Counted from the first letter of the stretch, positions 29,284 through 40,695 are shown. The stretch is 64,000 nt of DNA from Amycolatopsis taiwanensis DSM 45107 (GCF_000519205.1 NZ_JAFB01000016.1:154989-218988), one strand, 5' to 3'. Notes: generated by a model not told the origin, from the letters alone. Translations and numbers: made by a program.

Positions 29284-31053
29284 TTACTCGACCAGCTCGG
29301 AGGTCTCCAGCCAGCGCGCCTCGACGTCGTCCTTTTCCGTGAGTACGTTCTTCAGCTCGGCGTTGAACTCGACCAGCTTGTCCGGGTCGGTGGCGTTCGC
29401 GGCGAGCAGTTCGTGGAGCTCGCTTTCCCGCTTGTGCAAGGCATCCAGCCTGCGCTCCAGCCGGCCGAGCTCCTTCATCGCGGCACGGTGCTCGGCCGCG
29501 CTCGGCCTCCCGTTCGGCGCCGCTGGGCGTTCAACGCTGGTAACGGCGGCTGGGGCCGACAGGAGGTCCGTGCGCCGGGCGAGGTACTCGTCGATACCAC
29601 CGGGAAGATGCGTTACGCGCCCGTCCCCGAACAACGCGTAGACGGCGTCACAGACGCGCTCCACGAGATAACGGTCGTGCGAGACGACGACCAGGGTGCC
29701 GGGCCAGGAATCGAGCAGATCCTCCAACTGCTGCAGGGTGTCGATGTCGAGGTCGTTGGTGGGCTCGTCCAGCAGCAGCACGTTGGGCTCGGCCATCAGC
29801 AGCCGCGCGAGTTGCAGGCGACGGCGCTCGCCGCCGGACAGGTCGTCGACCGGCGTCCACTGGCGGGCGGCCGGAAAACCCAGCCGTTCGGCGAGTTGCG
29901 ACGCGCTGAGCTCGTACTTGCCCAGCACGACGCGGCCGGCGATCTCCTCCACCGACTCCAGCACCCGCCGCCCGCCGTCCAGTTCCTCCAGCTCCTGCGA
30001 AAGGTGCGCGAGGCGGACGGTCTTACCCTGGATCCGCTTGCCGGACAACGGTTCCGCCTCGCCCGCGAGCAACCGCAGCAGCGTGGTCTTGCCCGAGCCG
30101 TTGACGCCGACCAGGCCGATCCGGTCGCCCGGGCCGATGCGCCAGGTGACGTGGTCCAGCACGGTCTTCTCCCCCGCACGTAGCGCCACATCTTCCAGCT
30201 CCAGCACCGTCTTGCCCAGCCGGCGGCGGGCAAAGGCGCTCAGCGTGAGGGAATCGCGCGGCTCGGGCACGTCCGCGATGAGCGCCTCGGCGGCTTCGAT
30301 CCGGTAGCGCGGCTTCGACGTCCGAGCCTTCGCGCCGCGTTGCAGCCAGGCGAGTTCCTTGCGCGCCAGGTTGCGCCGCTTCTCCTCTGCGGTGGCGGCG
30401 AGCCGGGCCCGCTCCGCGCGCGCGAAGATCCAGTCCGCGTAACCGCCTTCGTACTGCTCGACCCGGCCATCGGCGACCTCCCAGGTTCGCTGGCAGACGG
30501 TGTCGAGGAACCAGCGGTCGTGCGTGACCACGACGGCCGCGATGCGGCGGGCCACCAGATGGTCGGCCAGCCACCGCACGCCTTCGATGTCGAGATGGTT
30601 GGTCGGCTCGTCGAGCACGACCAGGTCGAGGTCACCCACCAGCGCGGCCGCCAGCGCGACCCGTCGCCGCTCCCCACCGGAAAGCGTGCCGGAAGGTGTG
30701 TCCAGCCCGAGCGCGGTGATCCCCAGTCCATCCACAATGGACCGAACGCGCGCGTCGGCGGCCCATTCGTGCTCGGCGGAGTAATGGGAGAGCACGGCGT
30801 CGCGGACGGTGCCGGCCGGCAGCTCGGTGCGCTGGGTGACCACCGCCATCCGCAGGTCCCGCATCCGGCTGACCCGGCCCGAGTCCGGTTCGCCGAGCCC
30901 GGCCAGTACTTCCAGCAGCGTCGTCTTGCCGCCGCCGTTGAGGCCGACCACGCCGATCCGCTCGCCCTCGGCCACCCCGGCGGAGACCCCGTCCAGCAGC
31001 GGCCGGACGCCGTAGGACTTGCTCACTGCCTCGAGATTGATGAGGTTGACCAT
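29284..31053 (-). CDS. ABC-F family ATPase (ribosome-associated type)
   Basis: 589 aa with two ABC domains on one chain and no membrane segments. Domain 1: Walker A GLNGGGKTT, signature LSGGERRRVALAAALVGDLD, Walker B VVLDEPTNHLD. Domain 2: GVNGSGKTT, LSGGERRRLQLARLL, VLLLDEPTNDLD. A charged linker joins them and the C-terminus is a coiled coil (MKELGRLERRLDALHKRESE). ABC-F proteins act on translating ribosomes, either in housekeeping or antibiotic protection; which one cannot be told here. ATG overlaps the ispE stop by one base (TGATG), implying coupling. In many actinobacteria this gene follows ispE. Confidence 0.93.
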   Translation of the reverse strand: MVNLINLEAVSKSYGVRPLLDGVSAGVAEGERIGVVGLNGGGKTTLLEVLAGLGEPDSGRVSRMRDLRMAVVTQRTELPAGTVRDAVLSHYSAEHEWAADARVRSIVDGLGITALGLDTPSGTLSGGERRRVALAAALVGDLDLVVLDEPTNHLDIEGVRWLADHLVARRIAAVVVTHDRWFLDTVCQRTWEVADGRVEQYEGGYADWIFARAERARLAATAEEKRRNLARKELAWLQRGAKARTSKPRYRIEAAEALIADVPEPRDSLTLSAFARRRLGKTVLELEDVALRAGEKTVLDHVTWRIGPGDRIGLVGVNGSGKTTLLRLLAGEAEPLSGKRIQGKTVRLAHLSQELEELDGGRRVLESVEEIAGRVVLGKYELSASQLAERLGFPAARQWTPVDDLSGGERRRLQLARLLMAEPNVLLLDEPTNDLDIDTLQQLEDLLDSWPGTLVVVSHDRYLVERVCDAVYALFGDGRVTHLPGGIDEYLARRTDLLSAPAAVTSVERPAAPNGRPSAAEHRAAMKELGRLERRLDALHKRESELHELLAANATDPDKLVEFNAELKNVLTEKDDVEARWLETSELVE

Positions 31054-32012
31054 CACGCGTGCACCTGGGGCGGAGTGGGGCGGTTCAGGTCGTCGCCGCC
31101 GACGAACCGTGCTCCTGGCACGGGGCCGTGCGCGACGCGGACCGTCCGGCACACCCCCGCCCCGGCGAGCTCGGCCGCGACCTCGAGTGCCGACCGCGCG
31201 TCGGCGCACAGGAACGCGCAGGTCGGACCCGAGCCGGACACCGTCCCGGCGAGCGCGCCCGCATTCACCCCGGCACGCAAGGTCCGGCGCAGGCCCGGAC
31301 GTAGCGAGACGGCCGCGGCCTGCAAATCGTTGCCCAGCAACAAGGCCAGTTGGCGCGGATCACCGGAGGCCAGCGCTTCCACGAGCGGCGCGTGCGAGCC
31401 GACCCGCGGCGGTTTCCCGGCCTCCCGCAACCGGTCCAGTTCGCTGAAGACGCGTGGTGTGGACAACCCGCGCTGGTCGAAGGCGAGCACCCAGTGAAAG
31501 GTGTGCCGGGAGAGCACCGGAACCAGTTGCTCACCGCGGCCGGTGCCCAGCGCGGTGCCGCCGTAGAGCGGGAACGGGACGTCGCTGCCGAGCTTCGCCC
31601 CGATCTCGGCCAGCTCGTCGCGCCCGATATCGAGCTTCCACAGCGAGGTAAGCGCGACCAGCGTGCCGGCCGCGTCCGCGCTGCCCCCCGCCATCCCGCC
31701 GGCCACCGGGATCCCCTTGCGCAACACCACGCGCACCTTCGGGTCGGCCTTGCCGACGTGCGCCGCGAGCGCCTGCACGGCACGCCAGGCGAGGTTGTTC
31801 GCACCAGCCGGCACGGAGTGCTCGCCCTCGCCGTGAACCTCGACGCCGGGCTCCTCGGCCACCGCGACGGTCACCTCGTCGGTGAGCGACAGCGCCTGGA
31901 ACACGGTGGTCAGCTCGTGAAAGCCGTCTGTGCGCAGGTCGCCGACCGAGAGGTGCAAGTTGATCTTCGACGGTACCCGGACCGTGACAGGCGGCGGTAC
32001 GACGGCAAGCAC
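31053..32012 (-). CDS. ispE: 4-diphosphocytidyl-2-C-methyl-D-erythritol kinase
   Basis: 319 aa, GTG 32012 with GGAG close upstream. GHMP kinase motifs: [20 protein letters not shown] (motif 1), the ATP loop [20 protein letters not shown] (motif 2) and [14 protein letters not shown] (motif 3). It phosphorylates CDP-methylerythritol in the MEP isoprenoid pathway. It lies between ksgA and the ABC-F gene, the standard actinobacterial ksgA-ispE block, though here an NTF2-like gene and an ABC ATPase have been interposed. Confidence 0.95.
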   Translation of the reverse strand: MLAVVPPPVTVRVPSKINLHLSVGDLRTDGFHELTTVFQALSLTDEVTVAVAEEPGVEVHGEGEHSVPAGANNLAWRAVQALAAHVGKADPKVRVVLRKGIPVAGGMAGGSADAAGTLVALTSLWKLDIGRDELAEIGAKLGSDVPFPLYGGTALGTGRGEQLVPVLSRHTFHWVLAFDQRGLSTPRVFSELDRLREAGKPPRVGSHAPLVEALASGDPRQLALLLGNDLQAAAVSLRPGLRRTLRAGVNAGALAGTVSGSGPTCAFLCADARSALEVAAELAGAGVCRTVRVAHGPVPGARFVGGDDLNRPTPPQVHA

Positions 32013-32335
32013 GTCTCCAAGCCTACGTTGCCGCTTGGAACCGATCTCCGTGAGGAGAAGCAAGCCCCGCTCGGGGACATCAGCTCACAACCTGTGACAC
32101 CCACGAGTGCACACAGTTACGACAAGTAGTGGCCGTGCTTGGAGGAGTGAGATCTGGCGTGACACGGCTGACTGCGTGCAGCCCAGTCGGTCGGCGGCCG
32201 TCGAGAACGAACCGTACGGGCGGCCTCACGGACCACACGCAGGCCGGCCACCGTAAAGCACCATGCGAAATGCTGATAGCGGGGATGCGAAGCAGTCGTT
32301 TGTCGCATGGCTGCGGTGTCCCTAGCGTCATACGC
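32013..32335. other. Divergent intergenic region, no gene
   Basis: About 320 bases between the ispE start and the NTF2-like gene. It must hold promoters for both directions. I see no convincing palindrome or small gene. Confidence 0.4.
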
Positions 32336-32749
32336 ATGGGGACAGCCGAAAACAAGCAGCTGATCCGGGGCATCTTCGACCGGATGGCACAGGGCGACAC
32401 GCGGGCGATGAGCGAAGCAATGGCCGAGGATGCCCGCTGGGTGTTTCCGGGCAACTGGTCATGGGCGGGAAGCTGGGGACCGAAGTCCGTTGCGCTGGAG
32501 GACATGCTGCGACCGCTCATGGCCCAGTTCGCTGGTGACTATCGCAGCGAAGTGGACTTCATCCTCGCCGACGGCGACCGCGTCGTCGTTCAAGCCCGCG
32601 GCTACGCGACCACCAAGCGCGGCGAGCGCTATCACCAGACCTACTGCTACATCTTCAGGATCGCCGACGGTCACATTTCCGAGGTGATCGAGCACTGCGA
32701 TACCGCACTGGTCGAACGGGTCCTCGACCCGCCTCCTACCCGCAGGTGA
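32336..32749 (+). CDS. SnoaL/NTF2-like protein
   Basis: 137 aa from ATG 32336. NTF2/SnoaL fold pattern: helix LIRGIFDRMAQGDTRAMSEA, then AEDARWVFPGNWSWAG, ADGDRVVVQARGYATTKRGE and YCYIFRIADGHISEVIEHCD. This alpha+beta cone binds small hydrophobic ligands; some members are ketosteroid-isomerase-like enzymes or polyketide cyclases. No catalytic pair is obvious. Single gene, so the substrate is unknown. Confidence 0.8.
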   Translation: MGTAENKQLIRGIFDRMAQGDTRAMSEAMAEDARWVFPGNWSWAGSWGPKSVALEDMLRPLMAQFAGDYRSEVDFILADGDRVVVQARGYATTKRGERYHQTYCYIFRIADGHISEVIEHCDTALVERVLDPPPTRR

Positions 32750-32858
32750 CCGGGGGCCGATACCCAGGCCCCCGGCCTCCCTCGCGGCCAAACCACCAGG
32801 TCACCCGCGGGTTCGCCGGTTGTTCCGCAGCAAATCCACCTTGCTCCGAAACGACGGA

Positions 32859-33869
32859 TCAGGCGGCGGCGGGGCAGGACAGGGTAGGGACGGCGCGCAC
32901 GTGGGCCCCGTGGTCGCGGATCCAGGCCAGCGCGGCGTCGGTCCGCCGACCGCGCAGGCCGAGCCGGAAGTGGGCGACCGGGGTGTCGCCGAACCGCGTG
33001 AGACCGCCGCCGATGGTGGCCACCTCCACGTCGAAGCGGCTGGCTGCCTCGGGCAGCAGCGCACCGACGGAGGCGAACCCGATCAGCACTGCGTCGACCG
33101 TGCAGTCATAGACCGCGGCCTGCGCCCTGGACGTTTCGATCGACGGGAGCAACGCCTGCGCGGCGTGACTGCCGGGGTCGGCGAGCAGGTCGAGCACGCT
33201 GCCCTGCTCGACCAGCCGACCGGCCTGGAGCATGCCGACCTCGTCGCAGATCCGCCGCACCACGGCGCCGTCCTGGGTGGTGAGCAGCATGGTCACGCCG
33301 AGCTCGGCGCGCACTCGGTCGAGGACGGTCAGCACCGCGCCGGCCTCGTCCGGGCCGACCCCGGCCGTCGGGTCGTCGGCGAGCAGCACGGCGGGTGAGA
33401 CCGCGAGCGCCCGGCCGAGGCTGACCCGGCGGCGCTGCCCTTCGGACAGCTCAGCGGGACGCTGCCCGGCGCGCTGGGTCAGCCCGACCAGGTCGAGGAT
33501 CCGGCCGACCTGGCGTCGCCGCTGCGGCCCGTCGACGCCGAGCTGTTCGAGCGGCGCGGCGACGTTCCCCGCGACCGTGCGCTCGGCATACAGCGGCGGG
33601 TTCGCTTCGAGCACGGCGACCTTCCGCCGCACCTCACGCAGCCGGCGGCCGTCCAGTGCCGCGACGTTGAGTCCATCCAGCCGCACCGTGCCGCGGTCGG
33701 GTTTTTCTTGCAGGGCAACGCATCGAGCGAGGGTCGACTTGCCCGCGCCGGCGGGACCGACCACACCGTAGAGCGCCCCGGCGCTCACGTCGATGCTCAC
33801 ATCGCGCAGCGCAAGCACCGGCTCGGCCTTGCTGGGAAAGGATTTCGTCAGGTGTTCGACAGTGATCAC
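32859..33869 (-). CDS. Orphan MetN-like ABC ATPase with NIL domain, catalytic motifs degraded
   Basis: 336 aa, GTG start with GGAG seven bases upstream. ABC domain 1-240 with Walker A GPAGAGKST, signature LSEGQRRRVSLGRAL; residues ~260-330 form a NIL (amino-acid binding) domain as in MetN. Compared with MetN, the Q-loop Gln appears as Glu (AVLEANP), Walker B reads LLADDPT (Glu to Asp), the D-loop Asp is lost (AGVGPDE), and the H-loop His is Gln (LLTTQDGAV). No permease (metI) or substrate-binding protein (metQ) is nearby. Likely poor or no ATP hydrolysis; perhaps repurposed as a regulator. Motif comparison is from memory of the family. Confidence 0.75.
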   Translation of the reverse strand: MITVEHLTKSFPSKAEPVLALRDVSIDVSAGALYGVVGPAGAGKSTLARCVALQEKPDRGTVRLDGLNVAALDGRRLREVRRKVAVLEANPPLYAERTVAGNVAAPLEQLGVDGPQRRRQVGRILDLVGLTQRAGQRPAELSEGQRRRVSLGRALAVSPAVLLADDPTAGVGPDEAGAVLTVLDRVRAELGVTMLLTTQDGAVVRRICDEVGMLQAGRLVEQGSVLDLLADPGSHAAQALLPSIETSRAQAAVYDCTVDAVLIGFASVGALLPEAASRFDVEVATIGGGLTRFGDTPVAHFRLGLRGRRTDAALAWIRDHGAHVRAVPTLSCPAAA

Positions 33870-34215
33870 GAGAAGGCTCCACGTAGACAGGCGCCATCAC
33901 CTTGCGGGGGCGCCGGACGTAACCAAGTATCGTCCACAATGGACGATCATGAACAGGGAGATACAGCCGGAAAGGACGCCTCAGCTACGACACGCGGATA
34001 CCGTGCGGCGGCATTCATCGACGACTCGACGCTTGGTGAGCATCGTGCGAAACACAGGTCCTCCATCGATCCTGGCGTTAGCACCTGCCCCGAAGGGAGT
34101 GGTTGCTGCGACTTCGGCGAGCCAGGTCTCTCAGTCGCTCGGGATGGATACATTAAGAGTAGAGCGGACTCCACATCCCGGGCGCAAGTCCCCGGTCATA
34201 GATCACACACCGGCA
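33870..34215. other. Intergenic region, no supported gene
   Basis: About 345 bases upstream of the MetN-like gene and downstream of ksgA. Locally less GC-biased (around 34030-34200). Short frames only; no RNA or repeat recognised. Confidence 0.4.
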
Positions 34216-35064
34216 TCACACGGACGGCCGCATGCCGATACTCTCCGCGATTTGGGCAAACGCCCTTACCCCCAGTTGCTCACCCCGCGCGCCCGGGTCG
34301 ATGCCGGCCGCCCGGAGCAGGGCCGCCGACTCTTCGGCCGAACCCGCCCAGGACGCCAGTGCGGCGCGCAGGGTCTTCCGACGCTGGGAAAACGCCTTGT
34401 CGATCAGGGAGAAGACGAGGTCGCGGTCGGCCGCGGAGACCGGCTCCGCGCGCTCGAACGACACCAGCGCCGAGTCGACGTTCGGCACCGGCCAGAACAC
34501 CGAACGCGGTACCGCGGCGACCTTCCGCGCGACGCCGTACCAGGAGAGTTTCACGCTCGGCACGCCGTACACGCGGCTGCCCGGCCCAGCGGCCATTCGA
34601 TCGGCGACCTCGGCCTGCACCATGACCAGCCCGCGCCGAAGGCTCGGCAGTTCGGCGAGCAGATGCAGCACGACCGGCACCGCGACGTTGTAGGGCAGGT
34701 TGGCGACCAGGATGTCCGGCGGCGCGGGCAACTCGCCGGCGCGCAGCTTCAAGGCATCCCGGGTCAGCACGGTCAGTCGCGCGGCGGCCTCGGGCGCGTG
34801 CTCGGCGACGGTCACCGGCAGCCGGCCGGCCAGCACGGGATCGATCTCCACGGCCGACACCCGCGCCCCGGACGCGAGCAGGCCCAGCGTCAACGAGCCA
34901 AGCCCGGGCCCGACCTCCAGCACGTGTTCGGCCGGGTCGACCCGGGCGAGTTCGACGATCCGGCGCACCGTGTTCGGGTCGTGCACGAAGTTCTGGCCGA
35001 GCTTCTTCGTCGGCCGGACGTCCAACTCGGCCGCCAGCCGCCGGATCTCGACCGGCCCGAGCAA
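34216..35064 (-). CDS. ksgA: 16S rRNA dimethyltransferase KsgA/RsmA
   Basis: 282 aa from TTG 35064. Motifs: [16 protein letters not shown] (substrate entry), [12 protein letters not shown] (SAM-binding motif I), VEIDP (motif II), and the catalytic [10 protein letters not shown] (NLPY). It dimethylates two adjacent adenines near the 3' end of 16S rRNA. The TTG is chosen because [14 protein letters not shown] is the usual N-terminus; longer frames run into repeat-like DNA at 35065-35200. Its position between ispE and rpfB is standard. Confidence 0.94.
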   Translation of the reverse strand: MLGPVEIRRLAAELDVRPTKKLGQNFVHDPNTVRRIVELARVDPAEHVLEVGPGLGSLTLGLLASGARVSAVEIDPVLAGRLPVTVAEHAPEAAARLTVLTRDALKLRAGELPAPPDILVANLPYNVAVPVVLHLLAELPSLRRGLVMVQAEVADRMAAGPGSRVYGVPSVKLSWYGVARKVAAVPRSVFWPVPNVDSALVSFERAEPVSAADRDLVFSLIDKAFSQRRKTLRAALASWAGSAEESAALLRAAGIDPGARGEQLGVRAFAQIAESIGMRPSV

Positions 35065-35079
35065 ACTGCCTTGTCCGCG

Positions 35080-35200
35080 AGTTCGCGAGGCGCCATCACC
35101 CAGTTCAGAAGGGCGCCCTGCCGCCCCGACAGCGGACGAACAAGGCGCGCTCGGTGGGCGCCTCGATTGCCGCGACTCGGCAGCAGGGGTAGCTGGGTCC
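35080..35200. repeat. Repeat-like block upstream of ksgA related to the REP flank at 52262-52455
   Basis: CGCCCCGACAGCGG followed by GCGCGCTCGGTGGGCGCC and GATTGCCGCGA resembles CGCCCCGATAGCGGGACAGC, GCGCGCTCGGTGGTCACC and GATTGCCGCGG near 52400-52460. TCCGCGAGTTCGCG near 35073 resembles CTTCGCGAGTTCGCG near 52280. The G/C stem-loop core itself is absent here. Confidence 0.6.
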
Positions 35201-35291
35201 ACGCCGCGACCCTACCGCCTTCGCGCGCTCACCAGACGGGACGGTAACGGGCGCCCGGTAGAACCGGGCGCCCGGGTGATTCCCACAGCGA

Positions 35292-36752
<1,461 letters not shown>

Positions 36753-36916
36753 CTAGCGGCATCCACAGCCTGTGTCATCCCCGATCCCGACCTGCACTGA
36801 CACGACTGCGGGGCGTCTCGTCGGGCACTCAGGTGAGAACCCTCCGGCACGATCACGGGACAGTAACGAACCTCGACGGGTTGCGCAAACATTCCGACCA
36901 AATCTAGTGGCGTTCG

Positions 36917-37762
36917 TCACCATTCTCTCGGAGTAACGCTACTCACGGTGGGTAACCGAAAGACCCGTTCGGCGTTCCGGCAAGCGGACGACGCGACCTC
37001 TTCGACGCGCTGGCCGCGCAGGTCGGCGAGATAACGGACGGTGTAGGCGGTGCAGTACGGCTCGTTCGGCCGCCCGCGGAAGGGATGCGGGGTCAGGAAC
37101 GGGGCGTCGGTCTCCACCAGGAACTGCTCCGCCGGAACGAACTTCGCCGCCTCCTGGAGTGCCCGGGCGTTCCGGAAGGTCACCGTCCCGGCGAATGACA
37201 GTACGTAACCGGCGTTCACACACCGTCGTGCCATCTCGAGATCGCCGGAGAAACAGTGAAAGACGACGACTTCCGGCGCGCCCTCCTCGTCCAGGATGCG
37301 AAGGACGTCATCGTGCGCGTCCCGGTCGTGGATCATCAGTGGCTTGCCGACCCGCTTGGCCAGGTCGATGTGCCAGCGAAACGCCCGTTGCTGAGCATCA
37401 TGCGGCGAGTAGTCCCAGTAATGGTCGAGGCCGGTCTCGCCGACCGCCACCACCCTGTCCTGTCGCGCCAGGCGCTCTATTTCGGACTGTTCCGCCGCGC
37501 CGAACTCCTTGGTGCGGGTCGGATGTATCGCGACCGCGGCGAAGACCCGACTGTCCCATGTGGCCGCCTCGGCGGCCCAGCGGGCGGCGGCGAGGTCGTC
37601 CGCGACGGTCACCACCCTGGTCACGCCGGCGGCTTCCGCGCGGTCGACCATGGCGGTCACGTCCGCCGCCGTGACCGCGCCACAGGCGTCCAGATGGGTG
37701 TGCGCGTCGACCACCGGCGCTGGAAGCCGCTCCGGCACCGGCGGCCGTTCCCCTTTCACCAC
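36917..37762 (-). CDS. tatD: TatD-family metal-dependent DNase
   Basis: 281 aa, GTG start. TIM-barrel amidohydrolase motifs: VDAHTHLDACG (HxH), VAVGETGLDHYWDYS (Glu), KPLMIHDRDAHDD and VFHCFSGD (His), and LVETDAPFLTPHPFRG (Asp). TatD has 3'-5' exonuclease activity and is implicated in DNA repair. Upstream of rpfB and downstream of metG, the standard arrangement. Confidence 0.94.
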   Translation of the reverse strand: MVKGERPPVPERLPAPVVDAHTHLDACGAVTAADVTAMVDRAEAAGVTRVVTVADDLAAARWAAEAATWDSRVFAAVAIHPTRTKEFGAAEQSEIERLARQDRVVAVGETGLDHYWDYSPHDAQQRAFRWHIDLAKRVGKPLMIHDRDAHDDVLRILDEEGAPEVVVFHCFSGDLEMARRCVNAGYVLSFAGTVTFRNARALQEAAKFVPAEQFLVETDAPFLTPHPFRGRPNEPYCTAYTVRYLADLRGQRVEEVASSACRNAERVFRLPTVSSVTPREW

Positions 37763-37802
37763 GAGACCTCCAGAGTCAGGCTAAAGCGGCGCACCGCGCT
37801 AC

Positions 37803-37860
37803 TCACGCTTGTTCGTCCGCGAGCTTGCACACGACCGCGATCGTGTCGACAGGCGCTCTT
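37803..37860. repeat. REP flank without the REP core (possible empty site)
   Basis: GCTTGTTCGTCCGCGAGCTT then GCACACGACCGCGATCGTGT and CGACAGGCGCT corresponds to the flanks at 52269-52385, where a G/C stem-loop of about 55 bp separates the CACGACCG and ATCGTGTCGAC parts. Here those parts are joined into the short palindrome ACACGA-CCGCGA-TCGTGT. Confidence 0.6.
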
Positions 37861-37896
37861 ATCACGTCATCGACGATCCGACCACGCCGCGCGTGT

Positions 37897-37944
37897 ATGA
37901 GTGACCCGTTACTCCCCGAAAATCGGCATGAACGGGTCACTCAT
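37897..37944. repeat. Conserved stem-loop, copy 2
   Basis: 14-bp arms ATGAGTGACCCGTT (37897-37910) and AACGGGTCACTCAT (37931-37944), loop ACTCCCCGAAAATCGGCATG. Relative to copies 1 and 3 the element is inverted. It lies just downstream of the metG stop on the transcribed side, so it may end metG transcripts. Confidence 0.9.
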
Positions 37945-38005
37945 GCACGCGCCGACGACGGATGAATGGACGTTGAGTGCCGCGACTTGGCACCGCGCCA
38001 CCCAA

Positions 38006-39811
38006 CTACGAAGCCTCGATGGGCGCCCACTCCGGCCCGGTCTCGCCCAGCTTCGGGTCGAGCTTGGTGAACAACGGGGTCGGCTTCGTCAGCGGGTGCC
38101 CCACCTCGATCGGTGTGGACTCCCAGCGAGCCCGCTCGGCGGCGTAGTCGCCGGTGAGGATCGGGTTGATCTGGCCCGCGATGTCCAGGTCCTCGACCTC
38201 CTGCAACTCGGGCTGCGCCGCCCATACCCCGGTGCCGCCGAGCGCCTCGTACACCTTCTGCGCCGAATGCGGCAGGAACGGCGTGAGCAGCGTGTTCGCG
38301 TCCGACACCACCTGCAGCGCGGTGTGCAGCACCGAGTCGCGCCGCGCGGTGGCCTCATCGTCGCCCTTGAGCTTCCAGGGCTCCTGGTCCGACAGGTACC
38401 TGTTCGCCGCGGTGACCACGCGCATGGCCTCGTTCGCCGCGAGCTTGAACCGCGAGCGCTGCAGGTGGGCGCCCGCGGTCTCGAACGCCTTGCGCGCCAG
38501 CGCCTTGAGCTCCTCGTCGGCCGGCTGCGGCCGCGACGGGGCCGGGATCGCACCGTTGTTCTTGTACGCCATGGAGATCGAGCGGTTGACCAGGTTGCCC
38601 CACTCGTTGGCCAGCTCGAAGTTCGTCCGGCGGACGAACTCGTCCCAGGTGAAGTCGGTGTCCTGGGTCTCCGGGCCGGCCACCGAGATGAAGTAGCGCA
38701 GCGAGTCCGGGCCGAACTCGCGCAGGAAGTCGTGGACGTAGATCACGGTGCCGCGCGAGGTGGAGAACTTCGACCCGCTCATGGTGAGGAACTCGCTGGA
38801 GACGATCTCGTCCGGCAGGTTGAGCCGGCCGTACGGGCCGACCTCGCCGCCGTGATCCCCGGCACCGTTGTGGCCGAGCAGCAGCGCCGGCCAGATCTGG
38901 GCGTGGAAGGTGATGTTGTCCTTGCCCATGAAGTAATAGGTGCGCGCGTCGGGGTTGGTCCACCATTCGCGCCAGGCGTCCGGCTCGCCCGAGCGGCGCG
39001 CCCACTCGACGCTGGCCGAGAAGTACCCGATCACCGCGTCGAACCAGACGTAGAACCGCTTGAGCGGCTGGTCCCGCCAGCCGTCCAGCGGGATCTTCAC
39101 GCCCCAGTCGAGGTCACGCGTGATCGGCCGGGGCCGCATGTCGTCCACCAGGTTCTTGGTGAACTTCAGGACGTTCGGCCGCCAGTCGGTGCGGGTGGAC
39201 AGCCAGTCGCCGAGCGTCTTGGTGAACGCCGGCAGGTCCAGGAACAGGTGCTCGGTCTCGACGAACTTCGGCGTCTCGCCGTTGATCCGCGACCGTGGGT
39301 TGATCAGGTCGGCGGCGTCGAGCTGGTTGCCGCAGTTGTCGCACTGGTCGCCGCGTGCGCCGTCGTAGCCGCAGATCGGGCAGGTGCCCTCGATGTAACG
39401 GTCGGGCAGGGTGCGTCCGGTGGACGGGCTGATCGCGCCGGTGGTGGTCCGGGGCACCACGTACCCGTTGCGGTACAGGGCCAGGAAGATCTCCTGCACC
39501 GCGTGCGCGTGGTTGCCCGTGGTGGTGCGTGTGAACAGGTCGTAGGACAGGCCGAGGCCGCGCAGGTCTTCGCCGATCTGGCGGGCGTACTTGTCGGCGG
39601 TGTGCTGCGCGGTCAGTCCTTCCTTGTCCGCCTGCACCGTGATCGGGGTGCCGTGCTCGTCCGTGCCGGAAACCATGAGCACCCGGTTGCCGGCCATTCG
39701 CTGGTAACGGGAGAAGACGTCGGACGGGACGCCGAAACCGGACACGTGGCCGATGTGACGGGGGCCGTTGGCATACGGCCAGGCCACCGCCGTCAACACT
39801 GGGGTACTCAT
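38006..39811 (-). CDS. metG: Methionyl-tRNA synthetase
   Basis: 601 aa. Class I signature HIGH within [22 protein letters not shown]-equivalent KFSTS in [12 protein letters not shown], and a zinc knuckle ([18 protein letters not shown]). The anticodon-binding helical domain follows. It charges tRNA-Met with methionine. No C-terminal EMAP dimerisation domain. Upstream of tatD as usual. Confidence 0.97.
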   Translation of the reverse strand: MSTPVLTAVAWPYANGPRHIGHVSGFGVPSDVFSRYQRMAGNRVLMVSGTDEHGTPITVQADKEGLTAQHTADKYARQIGEDLRGLGLSYDLFTRTTTGNHAHAVQEIFLALYRNGYVVPRTTTGAISPSTGRTLPDRYIEGTCPICGYDGARGDQCDNCGNQLDAADLINPRSRINGETPKFVETEHLFLDLPAFTKTLGDWLSTRTDWRPNVLKFTKNLVDDMRPRPITRDLDWGVKIPLDGWRDQPLKRFYVWFDAVIGYFSASVEWARRSGEPDAWREWWTNPDARTYYFMGKDNITFHAQIWPALLLGHNGAGDHGGEVGPYGRLNLPDEIVSSEFLTMSGSKFSTSRGTVIYVHDFLREFGPDSLRYFISVAGPETQDTDFTWDEFVRRTNFELANEWGNLVNRSISMAYKNNGAIPAPSRPQPADEELKALARKAFETAGAHLQRSRFKLAANEAMRVVTAANRYLSDQEPWKLKGDDEATARRDSVLHTALQVVSDANTLLTPFLPHSAQKVYEALGGTGVWAAQPELQEVEDLDIAGQINPILTGDYAAERARWESTPIEVGHPLTKPTPLFTKLDPKLGETGPEWAPIEAS

Positions 39812-40095
39812 GCTTTATTAGCCTACGGAAGCTGTCACGGGTATTTACAACGCGCCCACGGCCGTGGGCCGTCGGGGCACCGTTGTGGGTGCTCTCCGCA
39901 GTAACGTCAGTGTTATTCAGAACGTGGGCGGGTAGCCAGACCGTGACATCCGTTTTCGGCTGCCGGTCGATCATGGCGGCGGCCTGCCTCCCCGCCCACG
40001 TGCAGCGTCGTGGTCTGTCACTATGGGTGCCGACCTTACGTTTTGAAGAGCGTTCCGTCACATGAGTACGTTCCCCGCGTTCGGAGGAGTTGGAC

Positions 40096-40695
40096 GTGTC
40101 GGCCACCCGGCTGCTCGTACTGGGCGTCGTGCGCATGCACGGGAAGGCACACGGGTATCAGGTGCGCCGCGAGCTGCTCACCTGGTCAGCCGACCGGTGG
40201 GCCAACATCCAGCCCGGCTCGGTGTATCACGCGCTGAAGAAGATGACCGCCGAGCAGCTGCTGGAGCAGGTCGACGTCGAGCCGGGGCAGGGGCCGGACC
40301 GAACCGCCTATCGGATCACCGCGGACGGGGAGACCGAGTTTCACGTCCAACTCGCGCAGACGCTGTCCTCGGCAGACAGCGTCACCGATGCGGAGCTGGC
40401 GGCCGGGATCACCCTGATGACCACGCTGCCCCGCGAGCGGGTGATCACGCTGCTCCGGCACAGCACGATCCAGCTCGAGGCCCGGCAGCAGAGTGCGCAG
40501 TTGATGGCCGAGCAGCTGGCCGGGCAACGCGAGGGCTGGGGCCAGCCGGCGCACATCAGGGAGTTGTTCCTGGTCTGGCAGATGCAGAACGAGACGAGCC
40601 TGAGCTGGCTGCGCGGGCTGATCGAGCGCCTGGAGGCAGGCGAGTACGTGATGGCCGACGACTCCGGACGGGCATTCGGCCAGCCGGCCAAGTAA
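40096..40695 (+). CDS. PadR-family repressor
   Basis: 199 aa, GTG 40096 with GGAGGAG six bases upstream. N-terminal PadR winged helix (TRLLVLGVVRMHGKAHGYQV, QPGSVYHALKKMTAEQLLEQ, DRTAYRITADGETEF) and a C-terminal helical dimerisation domain of the Vir/AphA type. The stop codon is inside one of two near-identical palindromes in front of the ABC-exporter operon, so it most likely represses that exporter and is released by a drug or ligand, as for LmrR-like proteins. Confidence 0.9.
   Translation: MSATRLLVLGVVRMHGKAHGYQVRRELLTWSADRWANIQPGSVYHALKKMTAEQLLEQVDVEPGQGPDRTAYRITADGETEFHVQLAQTLSSADSVTDAELAAGITLMTTLPRERVITLLRHSTIQLEARQQSAQLMAEQLAGQREGWGQPAHIRELFLVWQMQNETSLSWLRGLIERLEAGEYVMADDSGRAFGQPAK

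Noticed and set aside
27799-30183. A 794-codon plus-strand frame across the acyl-AMP ligase and the ABC-F gene
   Set aside because: It runs antisense through two well-supported genes and through a repeat array, with no recognisable domain.
37901-39904. A 667-codon plus-strand frame opposite metG
   Set aside because: Antisense shadow of metG; low-complexity Arg/Val/Asp composition.
39812-40095. T-box or other riboswitch before metG
   Set aside because: No T-box sequence or specifier-like hairpin visible; actinobacterial metG usually has none.
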